This document shows, piece by piece, positions 7,847-19,262 of a stretch of 62,654 bases of DNA. Below the pieces are notes generated by a model that was not told the origin of the DNA, searched no databases, and saw only the letters and a program-made list of their open reading frames with translations. Position 1 is the stretch's first letter; each line of letters opens with the position of its first letter. Where the stretch lies: the NCBI GenBank assembly GCA_032718475.1, contig JAUCBJ010000092.1, positions 1 to 62,654 of the forward strand. The letters are read 5' to 3'. The DNA is from Nemertoderma westbladi. Taxonomy: Eukaryota > Xenacoelomorpha > Nemertodermatida > Nemertodermatidae. A program made the translations under genes and the position numbers.

Positions 7847-8956
7847 TGTAAGTAATAATTTAATTTCAACAATTAATATAATAACAATAAATAATTGCCA
7901 AAATTCAACAATAGTACCCACACGCTAAAGGCTTTGCTCACTCCGCGCCGCGCGGGTACCCATATTCTAAGGCTTCGTTCGATTCATGGCTCGACCTATT
8001 TTTTCATCAAATCACTCTATAACAGAATTATTGGCAATTAAAACTTATGTTGGCATCGGACGGCGATAAGACAACTCACCGATAGCGCCTATATACCACC
8101 ACCACCTACCGAAAATTAATGTAAGTAATAATTTCGAAAATTATTATAATAACAATAATCACTTCACGGCTCGCCCCACAACTAGTTGCTTAGCAATAAC
8201 TATAGAATTGTAATATTGGTGGCTGTCGTTAGTTGAATACAATAACCTTACTTCGATGCTATCACTCACTTCATGGCTCGCCCCATAGGTAGAATAATCA
8301 AATTAAAATAATATTATAAATACTATAACCTTATACTCACTTCGTGGCTCACCCCACAACTTGTTGCGTAGTGATAAGTATAAATACAATAACCTTACTT
8401 CGATGCTATCACTCACTTCATGGCTCGCCCCATAGGTAGAATAATCAAATTAAAATAATATTATAAATACCTTATTCTCACTTCGCGGCTCACCCCCACA
8501 ACTTATTGCTTGACAATATTGGTAGCCACCGTTAGTCTGTGTTCATTCACCTTTTTTAGTTGTTGCGTCTGTAATAGTCTATCATGTTAAAGACTTTTAT
8601 AACAAACGTCTGCAACCCACTTACTATATTGGGTTTTACCTATTGCGGTTCAAGGTCAAACGCCAACCGGTAGACACGAATTAATTAAATTACTTCCGTC
8701 TGCGAACTGGCCTTATACCGCATATGTCACATGCGCACAATGGTAACCATGGTAACCATAGTAAGTGGGTGGGGTGCAACAATGGTAATCATAGTAAGTA
8801 GGCGGGGCAAGAATGGTAACCATGGTAACCATAGTAAGTGGGTGGGGCAACAATGGTAATTATAGTAAGTAGGCGGGGCAAGAGCCGTTCGGCAAATTCT
8901 TTAACATGGTAGACTATGGCAGACACTGTCTTAATCCTGGTGTTTACCATACTACT
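7847..8956. repeat. Noncoding right end of the Polinton with direct repeats
   Basis: No credible gene. The stretch around the last ORF's stop (ATTAATGTAAGTAATAATTT, 7851) recurs near 8116. An 80-90-bp segment containing ACTTCGATGCTATCACTCAC recurs at about 8237 and 8388. A short motif CACTTC(A/G)(T/C)GGCTC(G/A)CCCC occurs five times between 8160 and 8490, and once more near 61300. Two copies of a roughly 75-bp unit with GGTAACCATGGTAACCATAG lie at 8741-8885. The element terminus and target duplication should be here, but I could not fix them. Confidence 0.6.
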
Positions 8957-9839
8957 TATACGTTTTTGAGCAATTGTGGTATATTGTCATACTTTTGATA
9001 ATTTATTTGCTGTAATATATATAGTATTAATATAAACTGTTTACTTTCATGACATTGTAGGGCCAATATAAAATATGTATTTAATTCATCATGGTTGAAA
9101 AGTCGATAATACGTTGAAGTCAAGTATATAATTACTTTTCAACCGCTGTTGGAAAGTAGTTTTAATGAGAATTTAGCACAGAAAAGTTGTTTAAAATGTT
9201 TTCAGCCATGGTTGCGATGTAGTTATAAAAAGTTTCAGAAAAGGTCGAAAATAGTTCTCATGAGATTTTTGCAATGAAAAGTAGATGTCGTGAGTTTTCT
9301 GTTCAACCAAGTTCTAAAAAACATTTTAATGGTATTTCACGCTGAAATGTTGTTTAACGTTTTTTCATTCAATGATGTTGTTGCAAAGTAGATTAATGAG
9401 TTTTAGGAACAAGTTGAGAAATCTTTTGAATGATATTTTAGTGATGATAAATACCATGAACAGATTTGTTGTATGCACCCATTGATCATGTGGCATCTGT
9501 GATTTGATCAATAGGATTTGTGTTGTTTTTACATACCTACCAACTGACAGTAAGGTTTTACTTCCTGATTTACAAATAACTACAAATCGAAATTGTACAA
9601 ACATTGTGGGAAGCCATGCCATGGTTGCGAAGTAGTTTTAGTGACACCTGAAAGGCTGTTTAAAGAGTTTTCAACGAAGATTGCAAAGTAGTTTTCAATA
9701 TATTTATGTAATAAACATATGATTTACATGGATATATTTTATGTAATTAGTTTAGGGTTTTTTATTCAGCACCCTCTCCTCATTTCAATAAATTATCACC
9801 ACAATAATATAAATCATTATTATAAATTATAATCAATAG

Positions 9840-9980
9840 ATGAAGATGAGTGCACTGCTGGTACTCATGGATGCATTGAAAGTGCCACTACAAATGGAAA
9901 TTGTATAAACATTGTGGGAAGCTACCAATGTGATTGTAAACCTGGTTTCATATCAACCGCTAATCCACAGATATGCCAAG
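9840..9980 (+). CDS. EGF exon 1 (calcium-binding EGF domain)
   Basis: A 141-nt exon is bounded by AATCAATAG and GGTAATCAATT splice sites, phase 1 at both ends. It encodes DEDECTAGTHGC..., with six cysteines spaced C-x6-C-x9-C-x8-C-x-C-x12-C. The calcium-binding start D-x-D-E-C and the Asn-hydroxylation-type pattern C-x-N-x4-Y-x-C-x-C are present. Variant residues: Ile at 23, Val at 26, Ser at 39. Because all exons are 141 nt and phase 1, any number can be joined in frame. No in-frame stop is seen. Confidence 0.85.
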
Positions 9981-10589
9981 GTAATCAATTAATTAGCATT
10001 TCTTAGCACAAAAAAGTTGTTTAAAATGTTTTCAGCCATGGTTGCGAAGTAGTTATAATAAGTTTCAGAAAAGGTCGAAAATAGTTCTCATGCGATTTTT
10101 GCAATGAAAAGTAGATGTAGTGAATTTTCAGTTCAGCCAAGTTATAAAAAATGTTTTAATGGGATTTCGCGCTGAAGTGTTGTTTCAAAGTAGTTTAATG
10201 AGTTTTAGGAACAAGTTGAGAAATCTTTTAAATGATATTTTGGTGATGATCAATACCATTAACATATTAGTTGTATGCAACTATTGATCATGTGGCATCT
10301 GTGATTTGATCAGTAGGATTTGTGTTGGTTTTACATACCTACCAACTGACAGTAAGGGTTTTTCTTCCTGATTTACAAATAACTAATTAAATAAAATAAT
10401 GATTTCTACCTCAAGCTTTTATACCTGATTGAAGTCATTGGTTCAGTTTATATCAGCATAATATTTACATAGAGAATATTGGGATAATATTAGTAATTAT
10501 TTTTCGGTGTTTATTAAGTCCCCACTGCTAATTGCAATAAATTATTACCACAATAATATAAAATCATTATTAAAAATTCTAATCTACAG

Positions 10590-10730
10590 ATGAAGATGAG
10601 TGCACTGCTGGTACTCACGGATGCATTGAAAGTGCCACTACAAATGGAAATTGTACAAACATTGCGGGAAGCTACCAATGTGATTGTAAACCTGGTTTCA
10701 TACCAACCGCTAATCCACAGATATGCCAAG
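10590..10730 (+). CDS. EGF exon 2 (calcium-binding EGF domain)
   Basis: Second 141-nt, phase-1 exon of unit 1, 750 bases after exon 1 starts. Same six-Cys layout. Variant residues are Thr23, Ala26 and Pro39. The acceptor is AATCTACAG, different from exon 1. The intron downstream contains the type-1 sequence TTATTTAGGATTTCTTAGTG. The antisense 74-codon frame over this exon is a shadow that recurs in the identical copies. Confidence 0.85.
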
Positions 10731-11767
10731 GTAATCAATTATTTATTTAGGATTTCTTAGTGCAGTTATCAATTGGAGAAGGTTATATTTCGTAATTGTG
10801 GTATTAACTCTAAAGAAATGATTCATAAACTGAAATATATGTAACTGACAATAATATAATATTGTTGTTAGAGAGACTTGTCAGGACGGTATTTGTTAAT
10901 ATAATATTTTGTAATGATTGGCTGATAGTCTACTTTTACTTATATTGGCTATACGTTTTTGAGCAATTGTGGTATATTGTCATACTTTTGATAATTTATT
11001 TGCTGTAATATATATAGTATTAATATAAACTGTTTACTTTCATGACATTGTAGGGCCAATATAAAATATGTATTTAATTCATCACGGTTGAAAAGTCGAT
11101 AATACGTTGAAGTCAAGTATATAATTACTTTTCAACCGCTGTTGGAAAGTAGTTTTAATGAGAATTTAGCACAGAAAAGTTGTTTAAAATGTTTTCAGCC
11201 ATGGTTGCGATGTAGTTATAAAAAGTTTCAGAAAAGGTCGAAAATAGTTCTCATGAGATTTTTGCAATGAAAAGTAGATGTCGTGAGTTTTCTGTTCAGC
11301 CAAGTTCTAAAAAACATTTTAATGGTATTTCACGCTGAAATGTTGTTAACGTTTTTTCATTCAATGATGTTGTTGCAAAGTAGTTTAATGAGTTTTAGTA
11401 ACAAGTTGAGAAATATTTTGAATGATATTTTAGTGATGATAAATATCATGAACAGATTTGTTGTATGCATCCATTGATCATGTGGCATCTATGATTTGAT
11501 GAATAGGATTTGTGTTGTTTTTACATACCTACCAACTTGTGGGAAGCCATGGTTGCGAAGTAGTTTTAGTGACACCTGAAAGGCTGTTTAAAGAGTTTTC
11601 AACAAAGATTGCAAAGTAGTTTTCAATATATGTATGTAATAAACATAGGGTTTACATGGATATATTTTATGTAATTAGTTTAGGGTTTTTTATTCAGCAC
11701 CCTCTTCTCATTTCAATAAATTATCACCACAATAATATAAATCATTATTATAAATTATAATCATTAG

Positions 11768-11908
11768 ATGATGATGAGTGCACTGCTGGTACTCACGGAT
11801 GCATTGAAAGTGCCACTACAAATGGAAATTGTACAAACATTGCGGGAAGCTACCAATGTGATTGTAAACCTGGTTTCATACCAACCGCTAATTTACAGAT
11901 ATGCCAAG
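11768..11908 (+). CDS. EGF exon 3 (calcium-binding EGF domain)
   Basis: Single full exon of unit 2. It begins DDDEC (Asp instead of Glu at residue 2) and has Leu instead of Pro at residue 43 (ANLQICQ). All six cysteines and both splice sites are intact. The upstream intron is shorter than in unit 1, because the block holding the first exon of that unit is missing here. Confidence 0.84.
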
Positions 11909-13023
11909 GTAATCAATTATTTATTTAGGAATTCTTAGTGCAGTTATCAATTGGAGAAGGTTATATTTCGTAATTGTGGTATTAACTCTAAAGAAATAAT
12001 TCATAAACTGAAAAATATGTAACTGACAATAATATAATATTGTTGTTAGAGACACTTGCCAGGATGGTATTTGTTAATATAATATTTTGTAATGATTGGC
12101 TGATAGTCTACTTTTAGTTATATTGGCTATACGTTTTTGAGCAATTGTGGTATATTGTCATACTTTTGATAATTTATTTGCTGTAATATATATAGTATTA
12201 ATATAAACTGTTTACTTTCATGACATTGTAGGGCCAATAGAAAATATGTATTTAATTCATCATGGTTGAAAAGTCGATAATACGTTGAAGTCAAGTATAT
12301 AATTACTTTTCAACCGCTGTTGGAAAGTAGTTTTACTGAGAATTTAGCACAGAAAAGTTGTTTAAAATGTTTTCAGTCATGGTTGCGATGTAGTTATAAA
12401 AAGTTTCAGAAAAGGTCGAAAATAGTTCTCATGAGATTTTTGCAATGAAAAGTAGATGTCGTGAGTTTTCTGTTCAACCAAGTTCTAAAAAACATTTTAA
12501 TGGTATTTCACGCTGAAATGTTGTTTAACGTTTTTTCATTCAATGATGTTGTTGCAAAGTAGATTAATGAGTTTTAGGAACAAGTTGAGAAATCTTTAAA
12601 TCTTAGGTCAGGTCAGGTATTCTAGGTCATTGATCAAGAAAACTTGCCACCTCCATGCAGCATAAAGGAGGTGCCACCTGTAGCTGCATAGACCCCTTTT
12701 ACTAGGGCAAATCTGGTCCTGTAACTAGGACCCCCTTCGTTCTGGGATAAGGACGCCCTTGGTCCTGGATTAAGGACCCATATACTTGGCTGCAGGGGTA
12801 TATGGCCTGACCAGGCAGATGGTGATCTACCAATGGCTGGTCAGGAGTAGAGTGTTCTCATGTCCACTCTGAGAGCACTTCACTGCGACCTGCGCCTGGC
12901 AGCAAGGGTACAGGGCATGACCCAGCAGATGAGCTGCAACAGCCAATGGTGGGTCATGTGCGCCAGAGTAGATATGGGTGATGGGCCTCATATCTGACTC
13001 CATTGCGACACCCACCCTGTGGA

Positions 13024-16000
13024 ATGGCAAACCAGGGTGTGGTATTTGCCCCGAGAGCTGACTCGGCAAAAAAGCACCCCCCAACCCCCACTATGGATTA
13101 CATTAGCAATGCGGAGGTCCGGCCACTAGAGGCCAGTGGAATTACCGGACACAATCGGCCTCACAGGCGTCAGTTAACTCCTGACCGGCTGCCTGTCTCA
13201 CCCCCTACTGGAGAGAGAGCAGTCAACAATTCTTTGAGTCCCTTTCCTGATGACCTTTCTGGCCCAAACCCTGGGTCACCAGGGAGGCCAGATTGTGATG
13301 GGGAGAGGGATTCTGGAGTTGGAGGCTACTCTCATGTTCCACCCCGACCAACAAAGCCATTGGTGAATCTGAGGCAAGTCACTAGACTAGCCTCAGTAAA
13401 CACACTAACACTCGGGTCCCCAATGCGACAAGGTGAGCTGACTGCCTTGGCAGATAAGCTCTCTCTTAGCGCAGTGGGTGTTCAAGAGCACCGAATGCAG
13501 ACTGGACAGACTGATGAGGTTCTGATTAAGGACATGGGGGGCGGTTGGCGACTCGCCCTCGCGTCAGCAGATGATAGTGGCAATGGTGGAATTGGTCTAT
13601 TGATGAATCCAACTGCACATGCAGCATTGGACAAAATAGACCAAATCTCTAACCGCATCATCCGTTGCCACTTCTCATGTTCTGGAAGACTGGCTAAGAA
13701 GTTTCCTAAGGTGGTTCTGATTGTGTGCTACTCTCCAACTAGTGTTGCCCCTGTAGAGGAGGTGGAAAATTTCTACCACAATCTACAAGCAGCTACTGAT
13801 GGAGTGGATCAGCATGCATTCTTAACATTCCTGGGAGACTTTAATGCAAGTCTGCATCAATCACCTACATCGCCCTGGGTCTATAGCAATAGTGTTAACC
13901 GAAATTCTGTCCATCTTCAGGATTTTATCTCTGGAAATGGATTGTTTTCGGCTGGAACCCAGTTCAAGAAGCGAACTGGAAAGCTATGGACTCATAGTGG
14001 ACCCAGTGGTCACAAGTCCCAGATAGACCATATTCTGTTTCGTAGGAAATACAGGAGCTCTATACAAGACTGTAATGCATTTACACTTCGACCCTTCTCC
14101 AGTGATCACCGCCTTATTGTGGCCAAGGTAAGACTTAGTCTGCGTGCTAGCAGAACAACGAAATCTGCCTTGCCGCGGCATGACTGGTCCTCTCTGTTGC
14201 AACAGCCAAGTGTGAGATCCAGCTTCACACTACAGCTGAGCAACAGGTATGAGGCTCTTGCCTCTGAGGCGGCAGATCACTGTGAGGGCTATACTGCCTT
14301 TACAGAAGCAGTTAAGTTAGCAGCTGCAGAAACAGTTCCTGTATACCCTCGAAACAGGAAAAGGGCCCCCTGGACTGACAACAAAATTCAAAAGTGCCGA
14401 AATGACCTTCATAAGGCGCAGAAAGAGTCCCGACTCAAACAGACTACAGCGGCCAAGAATGCAGTTAAGGCTGCATCTAGGTCCCTCAACAGGCAGTACT
14501 CTGTTAATCTACAGGAGCTAATAAACCAACAGGTTGATGCCATCAATGATGCTGACGACAGCAGGCAATCATCCCAGGCATGGAAATCGATCAATCTGCT
14601 TACTGGGCGGAAAAGCCAACCAACCACCAAGGTTAAGGCTGAATCACCAGCCGATCGCCTCAATGGTTGGAAAGCCCACTTTGAAAAGCTCCTCAATAAT
14701 GACAGGGTATTGCCTGATAACTTTATAGAAGTAAAGGTGTCTGAGTCTGTACTCCCAGATATTCCCATTGGCGATATCTCCTTTGCAGAAGTGAAGGCTG
14801 CTGCAAAGAGCATTAAGACCAATCGTGCCAGTGGAGTAGATGGTGTTCCCCCTGAGGTCTTTAAAATACCTGAGTGTTTAAAGCTCATCTATCCCATCAT
14901 AGTAGACATGTACCGTACAACAAGAGTCCCACAAGAAATGAAAACAAATAAGTTGGTGCCAGTTCCCAAGAAGGGCAACCTAACACTCTATGGTTCTTTT
15001 CGGGGAATCTCATTGATCTCGATTGCTGCAAAGCTATACAATAGGATTCTATTAAATCGCATCAGGGATCCCATTGAGAGACTGCTCCGTGGAAATCAGA
15101 ATGGGTTCCGTAAAGGTCGTGGGACCATGGAGCCCATTTTGGCACTTAGAAGGATAATTGAAGAATTATCAAAAAAGAAAGACAGGCATCTGGCTGTTAT
15201 CTTTGTTGACTTCTTCAAGGCCTTTGATTCAGTCTCTCGATCACGTATGTTCAGCATACTTTCATTATATGGGATTCCTGATGAAATTATTGCAGCAATC
15301 AGATCAGTATACGATGGTTCGACAACATTTGTGTCTACTGTTGACGGTGACACAGAACCATTTGAAGTGTTATGGGGCGTCCTCCAAGGAGACACACTTG
15401 CACCATTCTTGTTCATTATTGTGGTTGACTATGTTCTACGCATGTCCTTAGATCATCATAATGATGATGGGGTGATGATAACTCCACCTACTGGCTCCAG
15501 AAGTCGAGGAAATCCTGCCAAGTACCTAACTGATCTAGACTTTGCTGATGACTTAGGAGTACTCTCAGAATCATTAGAGGGAGCCCAACGGCTCCTCAGC
15601 TCATTAGAACATGCTGCTTCTAGTGTTGGTCTTTTTATTAACTCCAGAAAGACCAAAATTCTGACAGTTAACTTTGAAAGTCCTCAGCAAGTCTCTGATC
15701 GGATGAGCATAAGCTCAAAGGATGGTATGCTTGAGCATGTGGACGACTTCTGTTACCTGGGATCATGGATCCGGAAGTCAGGTGAGGACCTTCGAATACG
15801 TAAGGGAAAGGCATGGGCAGCCTTGAATAGGCTTTCCAGGATTTGGAAGTCACCGAGAATTAATCGGAAACTTAAGGTCCGATTATTTAGAGCAGCAGTA
15901 GTTCCAGTACTCCTCTATGGGAGTCCATGCTGGGCTCTAACTGCTGAGGACACCAAATCTCTGGATGGCACATTCACAAGAATGCTACGCCGGGTTCATT

Positions 16001-16320
16001 GTGTCAAGTACAATGCACACATCTCCAACCAGACACTATATAACATTGGAGGTGTCTCATTGGTTCCCCCAAGCTTGACACTAGAACAAAATCGCCTCCG
16101 CTTTGCAGGACATTGCTTTCGCCGTGAGGACCAGCCAGTGCATAATCTTGTACTTTGGCAGCCTCATGGAGTGAATAAGCATGGTGGACAGCCCATGACT
16201 TTCTTGAGACGCATCTTAAAGGACACTGGCCTTAAAGATGCGGATGATCTAGCAAATGTCATGGGTGATAGGGAGTTGTGGCGGTGCAATTTTGTTGACA
16301 AGCCGGCACAGCATTCTTAA
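13024..16320 (+). CDS. RTE-like retrotransposon polyprotein: AP endonuclease, reverse transcriptase
   Basis: The frame is open from 13003, and the first ATG is at 13024 (a second at 13093), giving about 1,098 residues with no break. N-terminal AP-type endonuclease (about residues 120-380): ALADKLSLSAVGVQEHRM, GDFNASL and a final SSDHRLIVAKV. Reverse transcriptase (about 590-880): RASGVDGVPPEVFK, FRGISLISIAAKLYNRIL, QNGFRKGRGT, catalytic VDFFKAFDSV, LQGDTLAPFLF and DFADDLG in place of the common YADD. The C-terminal region with LRFAGHCFRREDQ and DRELWR is typical of RTE-group proteins. The protein nicks DNA and copies its own RNA at the target. The intact ORF and identical second 3' copy suggest recent activity. 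Confidence 0.9.
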   Translation: MANQGVVFAPRADSAKKHPPTPTMDYISNAEVRPLEASGITGHNRPHRRQLTPDRLPVSPPTGERAVNNSLSPFPDDLSGPNPGSPGRPDCDGERDSGVGGYSHVPPRPTKPLVNLRQVTRLASVNTLTLGSPMRQGELTALADKLSLSAVGVQEHRMQTGQTDEVLIKDMGGGWRLALASADDSGNGGIGLLMNPTAHAALDKIDQISNRIIRCHFSCSGRLAKKFPKVVLIVCYSPTSVAPVEEVENFYHNLQAATDGVDQHAFLTFLGDFNASLHQSPTSPWVYSNSVNRNSVHLQDFISGNGLFSAGTQFKKRTGKLWTHSGPSGHKSQIDHILFRRKYRSSIQDCNAFTLRPFSSDHRLIVAKVRLSLRASRTTKSALPRHDWSSLLQQPSVRSSFTLQLSNRYEALASEAADHCEGYTAFTEAVKLAAAETVPVYPRNRKRAPWTDNKIQKCRNDLHKAQKESRLKQTTAAKNAVKAASRSLNRQYSVNLQELINQQVDAINDADDSRQSSQAWKSINLLTGRKSQPTTKVKAESPADRLNGWKAHFEKLLNNDRVLPDNFIEVKVSESVLPDIPIGDISFAEVKAAAKSIKTNRASGVDGVPPEVFKIPECLKLIYPIIVDMYRTTRVPQEMKTNKLVPVPKKGNLTLYGSFRGISLISIAAKLYNRILLNRIRDPIERLLRGNQNGFRKGRGTMEPILALRRIIEELSKKKDRHLAVIFVDFFKAFDSVSRSRMFSILSLYGIPDEIIAAIRSVYDGSTTFVSTVDGDTEPFEVLWGVLQGDTLAPFLFIIVVDYVLRMSLDHHNDDGVMITPPTGSRSRGNPAKYLTDLDFADDLGVLSESLEGAQRLLSSLEHAASSVGLFINSRKTKILTVNFESPQQVSDRMSISSKDGMLEHVDDFCYLGSWIRKSGEDLRIRKGKAWAALNRLSRIWKSPRINRKLKVRLFRAAVVPVLLYGSPCWALTAEDTKSLDGTFTRMLRRVHCVKYNAHISNQTLYNIGGVSLVPPSLTLEQNRLRFAGHCFRREDQPVHNLVLWQPHGVNKHGGQPMTFLRRILKDTGLKDADDLANVMGDRELWRCNFVDKPAQHS

Positions 16321-16327
16321 AAATGCA

Positions 16328-17449
16328 GATGTAGAGTAGATGTCGTGAATTTTCAGTTCAGCCAAGTTATAAAAAATGTTTTAATGGGATTTCGCGCTGA
16401 AGTGTTGTTTCAAAGTAGTTTAATGAGTTTTAGGAACAAGTTGAGAAATCTTTTAAATGATATTTTGGTGATGATCAATACCATTAACATATTAGTTGTA
16501 TGCAACTATTGATCATGTGGCATCTGTGATTTGATCAGTAGGATTTGTGTTGGTTTTACATACCTACCAACTGACAGTAAGGGTTTTTCTTCCTGATTTA
16601 CAAATAACTAATTAAATAAAATAATGATTTCTACCTCAAGCTTTTATACCTGATTGAAATCATTGGTTCAGTTTATATCAGCATAATATTTACATAGAGA
16701 ATATTGGGATAATATTAGTAATTATTTTTCGGTGTTTATTAAGTCCCCACTGCTAATTGCAATAAATTATTACCACAATAATATAAAATCATTATTAAAA
16801 ATTCTAATCTACAGATGAAGATGAGTGCACTGCTGGTACTCACGGATGCATTGAAAGTGCCACTACAAATGGAAATTGTACAAACATTGCGGGAAGCTAC
16901 CAATGTGATTGTAAACCTGGTTTCATACCAACCGCTAATCCACAGATATGCCAAGGTAATCAATTATTTATTTAGGATTTCTTAGTGCAGTTATCAATTG
17001 GAGAAGGTTATATTTCGTAATTGTGGTATTAACTCTAAAGAAATGATTCATAAACTGAAATATATGTAACTGACAATAATATAATATTGTTGTTAGAGAG
17101 ACTTGTCAGGACGGTATTTGTTAATATAATATTTTGTAATGATTGGCTGATAGTCTACTTTTACTTATATTGGCTATACGTTTTTGAGCAATTGTGGTAT
17201 ATTGTCATACTTTTGATAATTTATTTGCTGTAATATATATAGTATTAATATAAACTGTTTACTTTCATGACATTGTAGGGCCAATATAAAATATGTATTT
17301 AATTCATCACGGTTGAAAAGTCGATAATACGTTGAAGTCAAGTATATAATTACTTTTCAACCGCTGTTGGAAAGTAGTTTTAATGAGAATTTAGCACAGA
17401 AAAGTTGTTTAAAATGTTTTCAGCCATGGTTGCGATGTAGTTATAAAAA
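16328..17449 (+). repeat. EGF-array segment lodged inside the RTE element
   Basis: This stretch matches 10109-11222 and 18785-19895 of the array almost base for base. It starts directly after the element's ...AAAATGCAG and ends at ...GTTATAAAAA before the second RTE 3' copy. It carries EGF exon 4 and the start of the next unit. Its two junctions show no target duplication of their own, so it is not a simple insertion. Confidence 0.8.
16815..16955 (+). CDS. EGF exon 4 (calcium-binding EGF domain)
   Basis: A 141-nt, phase-1 exon encoding the same protein as exon 2 (Thr23, Ala26, Pro39). Its acceptor AATCTACAG and donor GGTAATCAATT are intact. It lies within the segment enclosed by the two RTE parts, so splicing from exon 3 to this exon must cross about 4.9 kb that includes the full RTE ORF in sense orientation. 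Confidence 0.83.
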
Positions 17450-17452
17450 AGT

Positions 17453-18046
17453 ATGCTTGAGCATGTGGACGACTTCTGTTACCTGGGATCATGGATCCGG
17501 AAGTCAGGTGAGGACCTTCGAATACGTAAGGGAAAGGCATGGGCAGCCTTGAATAGGCTTTCCAGGATTTGGAAGTCACCGAGAATTAATCGGAAACTTA
17601 AGGTCCGATTATTTAGAGCAGCAGTAGTTCCAGTACTCCTCTATGGGAGTCCATGCTGGGCTCTAACTGCTGAGGACACCAAATCTCTGGATGGCACATT
17701 CACAAGAATGCTACGCCGGGTTCATTGTGTCAAGTACAATGCACACATCTCCAACCAGACACTATATAACATTGGAGGTGTCTCATTGGTTCCCCCAAGC
17801 TTGACACTAGAACAAAATCGCCTCCGCTTTGCAGGACATTGCTTTCGCCGTGAGGACCAGCCAGTGCATAATCTTGTACTTTGGCAGCCTCATGGAGTGA
17901 ATAAGCATGGTGGACAGCCCATGACTTTCTTGAGACGCATCTTAAAGGACACTGGCCTTAAAGATGCGGATGATCTAGCAAATGTCATGGGTGATAGGGA
18001 GTTGTGGCGGTGCAATTTTGTTGACAAGCCGGCACAGCATTCTTAA
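17453..18046 (+). pseudogene. Second, truncated copy of the RTE ORF 3' end
   Basis: The 197 codons from MLEHVDDFCYLGSWIRKSG to KPAQHS are identical in protein to the last 197 residues of the long RTE ORF (15727-16320). The stop is followed by the original 3' tail (AAAATGCAGCTGCAACGCAG, then TAG repeats) that the first copy lacks. The upstream join is GTTATAAAAAAGTATGCTTG. It has no endonuclease or polymerase motifs and would not be functional alone. Confidence 0.85.
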
Positions 18047-18511
18047 AAATGCAGCTGCAACGCAGCATGCCGATCCTAGTAGTAGTAGAGAAATCTTTTG
18101 AATGATATTTTAGTGATGATAAATACCATGAACAGATTAGTTGTATGCACCCATTGATCATGTGGCATCTATGATTTGATCAATAGGATTTGTTTTGTTT
18201 TTACATACCTACCAACTGACAGTAAGGTTTCACTTCCTGATTTACAAATAACTACAAATCGAAATTGTACAAACATTGTGGGAAGCCAAGCCATGGTTGC
18301 GAAGTAGTTTTAGTGACACCTGAAAGGCTGTTTAAAGAGTCTTCAACGAAGATTGCAAAGTAGTTTTCAATATATTTATGTAATAAACATAGGGTTTACA
18401 TGGATATATTTTATGTAATTAGTTTATGGTTTTTTATTCAGCACCCTCTCCTCATTTCAATAAATTATCACCACAATAATATAAATCATTATTATAAATT
18501 ATAATCATTAG

Positions 18512-18652
18512 ATGATGATGAGTGCACTGCTGGTACTCATGGATGCATTGAAAGTGCCACTACAAATGGAAATTGTATAAACATTGTGGGAAGCTACCAA
18601 TGTGATTGTAAACCTGGTTTCATATCAACCGCTAATCCACAGATATGCCAAG
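18512..18652 (+). CDS. EGF exon 5 (calcium-binding EGF domain)
   Basis: A 141-nt, phase-1 exon equivalent in position to exon 1, with Ile23, Val26 and Ser39, but beginning DDDEC as exon 3 does. The mixture suggests gene conversion between units. Splice sites are intact. The downstream intron has the type-2 sequence with TTAGCACAAAAAAG. Confidence 0.84.
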
Positions 18653-19262
18653 GTAATCAATTAATTAGCAATTTTTAGCACAAAAAAGTTGTTTAAAATG
18701 TTTTCAGCCATGGTTGCGAAGTAGTTATAATAAAGTTTCAGAAAAGGTCGAAAATAGTTCTCATGCGATTTTTGCAATGAAAAGTAGATGTAGTGAATTT
18801 TCAGTTCAGCCAAGTTATAAAAAATGTTTTAATGGGATTTCGCGCTGAAGTGTTGTTTCAAAGTAGTTTAATGAGTTTTAGGAACAAGTTGAGAAATCTT
18901 TTAAATGATATTTTGGTGATGATCAATACCATTAACATATTAGTTGTATGCAACTATTGATCATGTGGCATCTGTGATTTGATCAGTAGGATTTGTGTTG
19001 GTTTTACATACCTACCAACTGACAGTAAGGGTTTTTCTTCCTGATTTACAAATAACTAATTAAATAAAATAATGATTTCTACCTCAAGCTTTTATACCTG
19101 ATTGAAGTCATTGGTTCAGTTTATATAAGCATAATATTTACATAGAGAATATTGGGATAATATTAGTAATTATTTTTCGGTGTTTATTAAGTCCCCACTG
19201 CTAATTGCAATAAATTATTGCCACAATAATATAAAATCATTATTAAAAATTCTAATCTACAG

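Larger units (their letters stand above)
1..8900 (+). mobile_element. Polinton/Maverick-type element, 3' portion
   Basis: Ten consecutive + strand reading frames form the morphogenesis and integration module of a Polinton: FtsK/HerA-type ATPase end, retroviral-type integrase with chromodomain, penton-like proteins, basic core-like protein, major capsid protein and adenain-like protease. The left boundary and the protein-primed DNA polymerase B gene lie outside the window. The right boundary is not precise: coding ends at 7846, repetitive noncoding DNA follows, and recognisable EGF-array sequence starts near 8957. I could not identify the terminal inverted repeat because its partner is not visible. 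Polintons are virus-like DNA elements of animal genomes. This copy looks little decayed apart from the split start of the capsid gene. Confidence 0.9.
12587..18098 (+). mobile_element. RTE-like non-LTR retrotransposon with array segment inside
   Basis: The element body begins near 12598, after the target sequence AGAAATCTTT (12588-12597). The same target sequence resumes at 18089-18098, after a 3' end with a TAG-repeat tail (CCTAGTAGTAGTAG). Between them lie a GC-richer 5' leader (12598-13023), one long ORF with endonuclease and reverse transcriptase, then about 1.1 kb of EGF-array sequence (about 16330-17450) that includes exon 4. A second copy of the last 594 bases of the ORF plus the true 3' tail follows (17450-18088). 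A single insertion with a 10-bp duplication, later rearranged, explains both outer junctions. The element's base composition and codon use differ clearly from the AT-rich array. Confidence 0.82.

Noticed and set aside
8741-8885. Terminal inverted repeat of the Polinton
   Set aside because: Repeats here are direct, and the left terminus is outside the window, so an inverted partner cannot be shown.
10514-10738. 74-codon minus-strand frame repeated identically at 16739 and 19187
   Set aside because: It is the antisense of EGF exons 2, 4 and 6; repetition comes from the array. The sense strand has splice sites, phase and six cysteines.
14409-14888. 159-codon minus-strand frame inside the RTE ORF
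   Set aside because: Shadow of a 1,100-codon sense frame with complete endonuclease and reverse transcriptase motifs.
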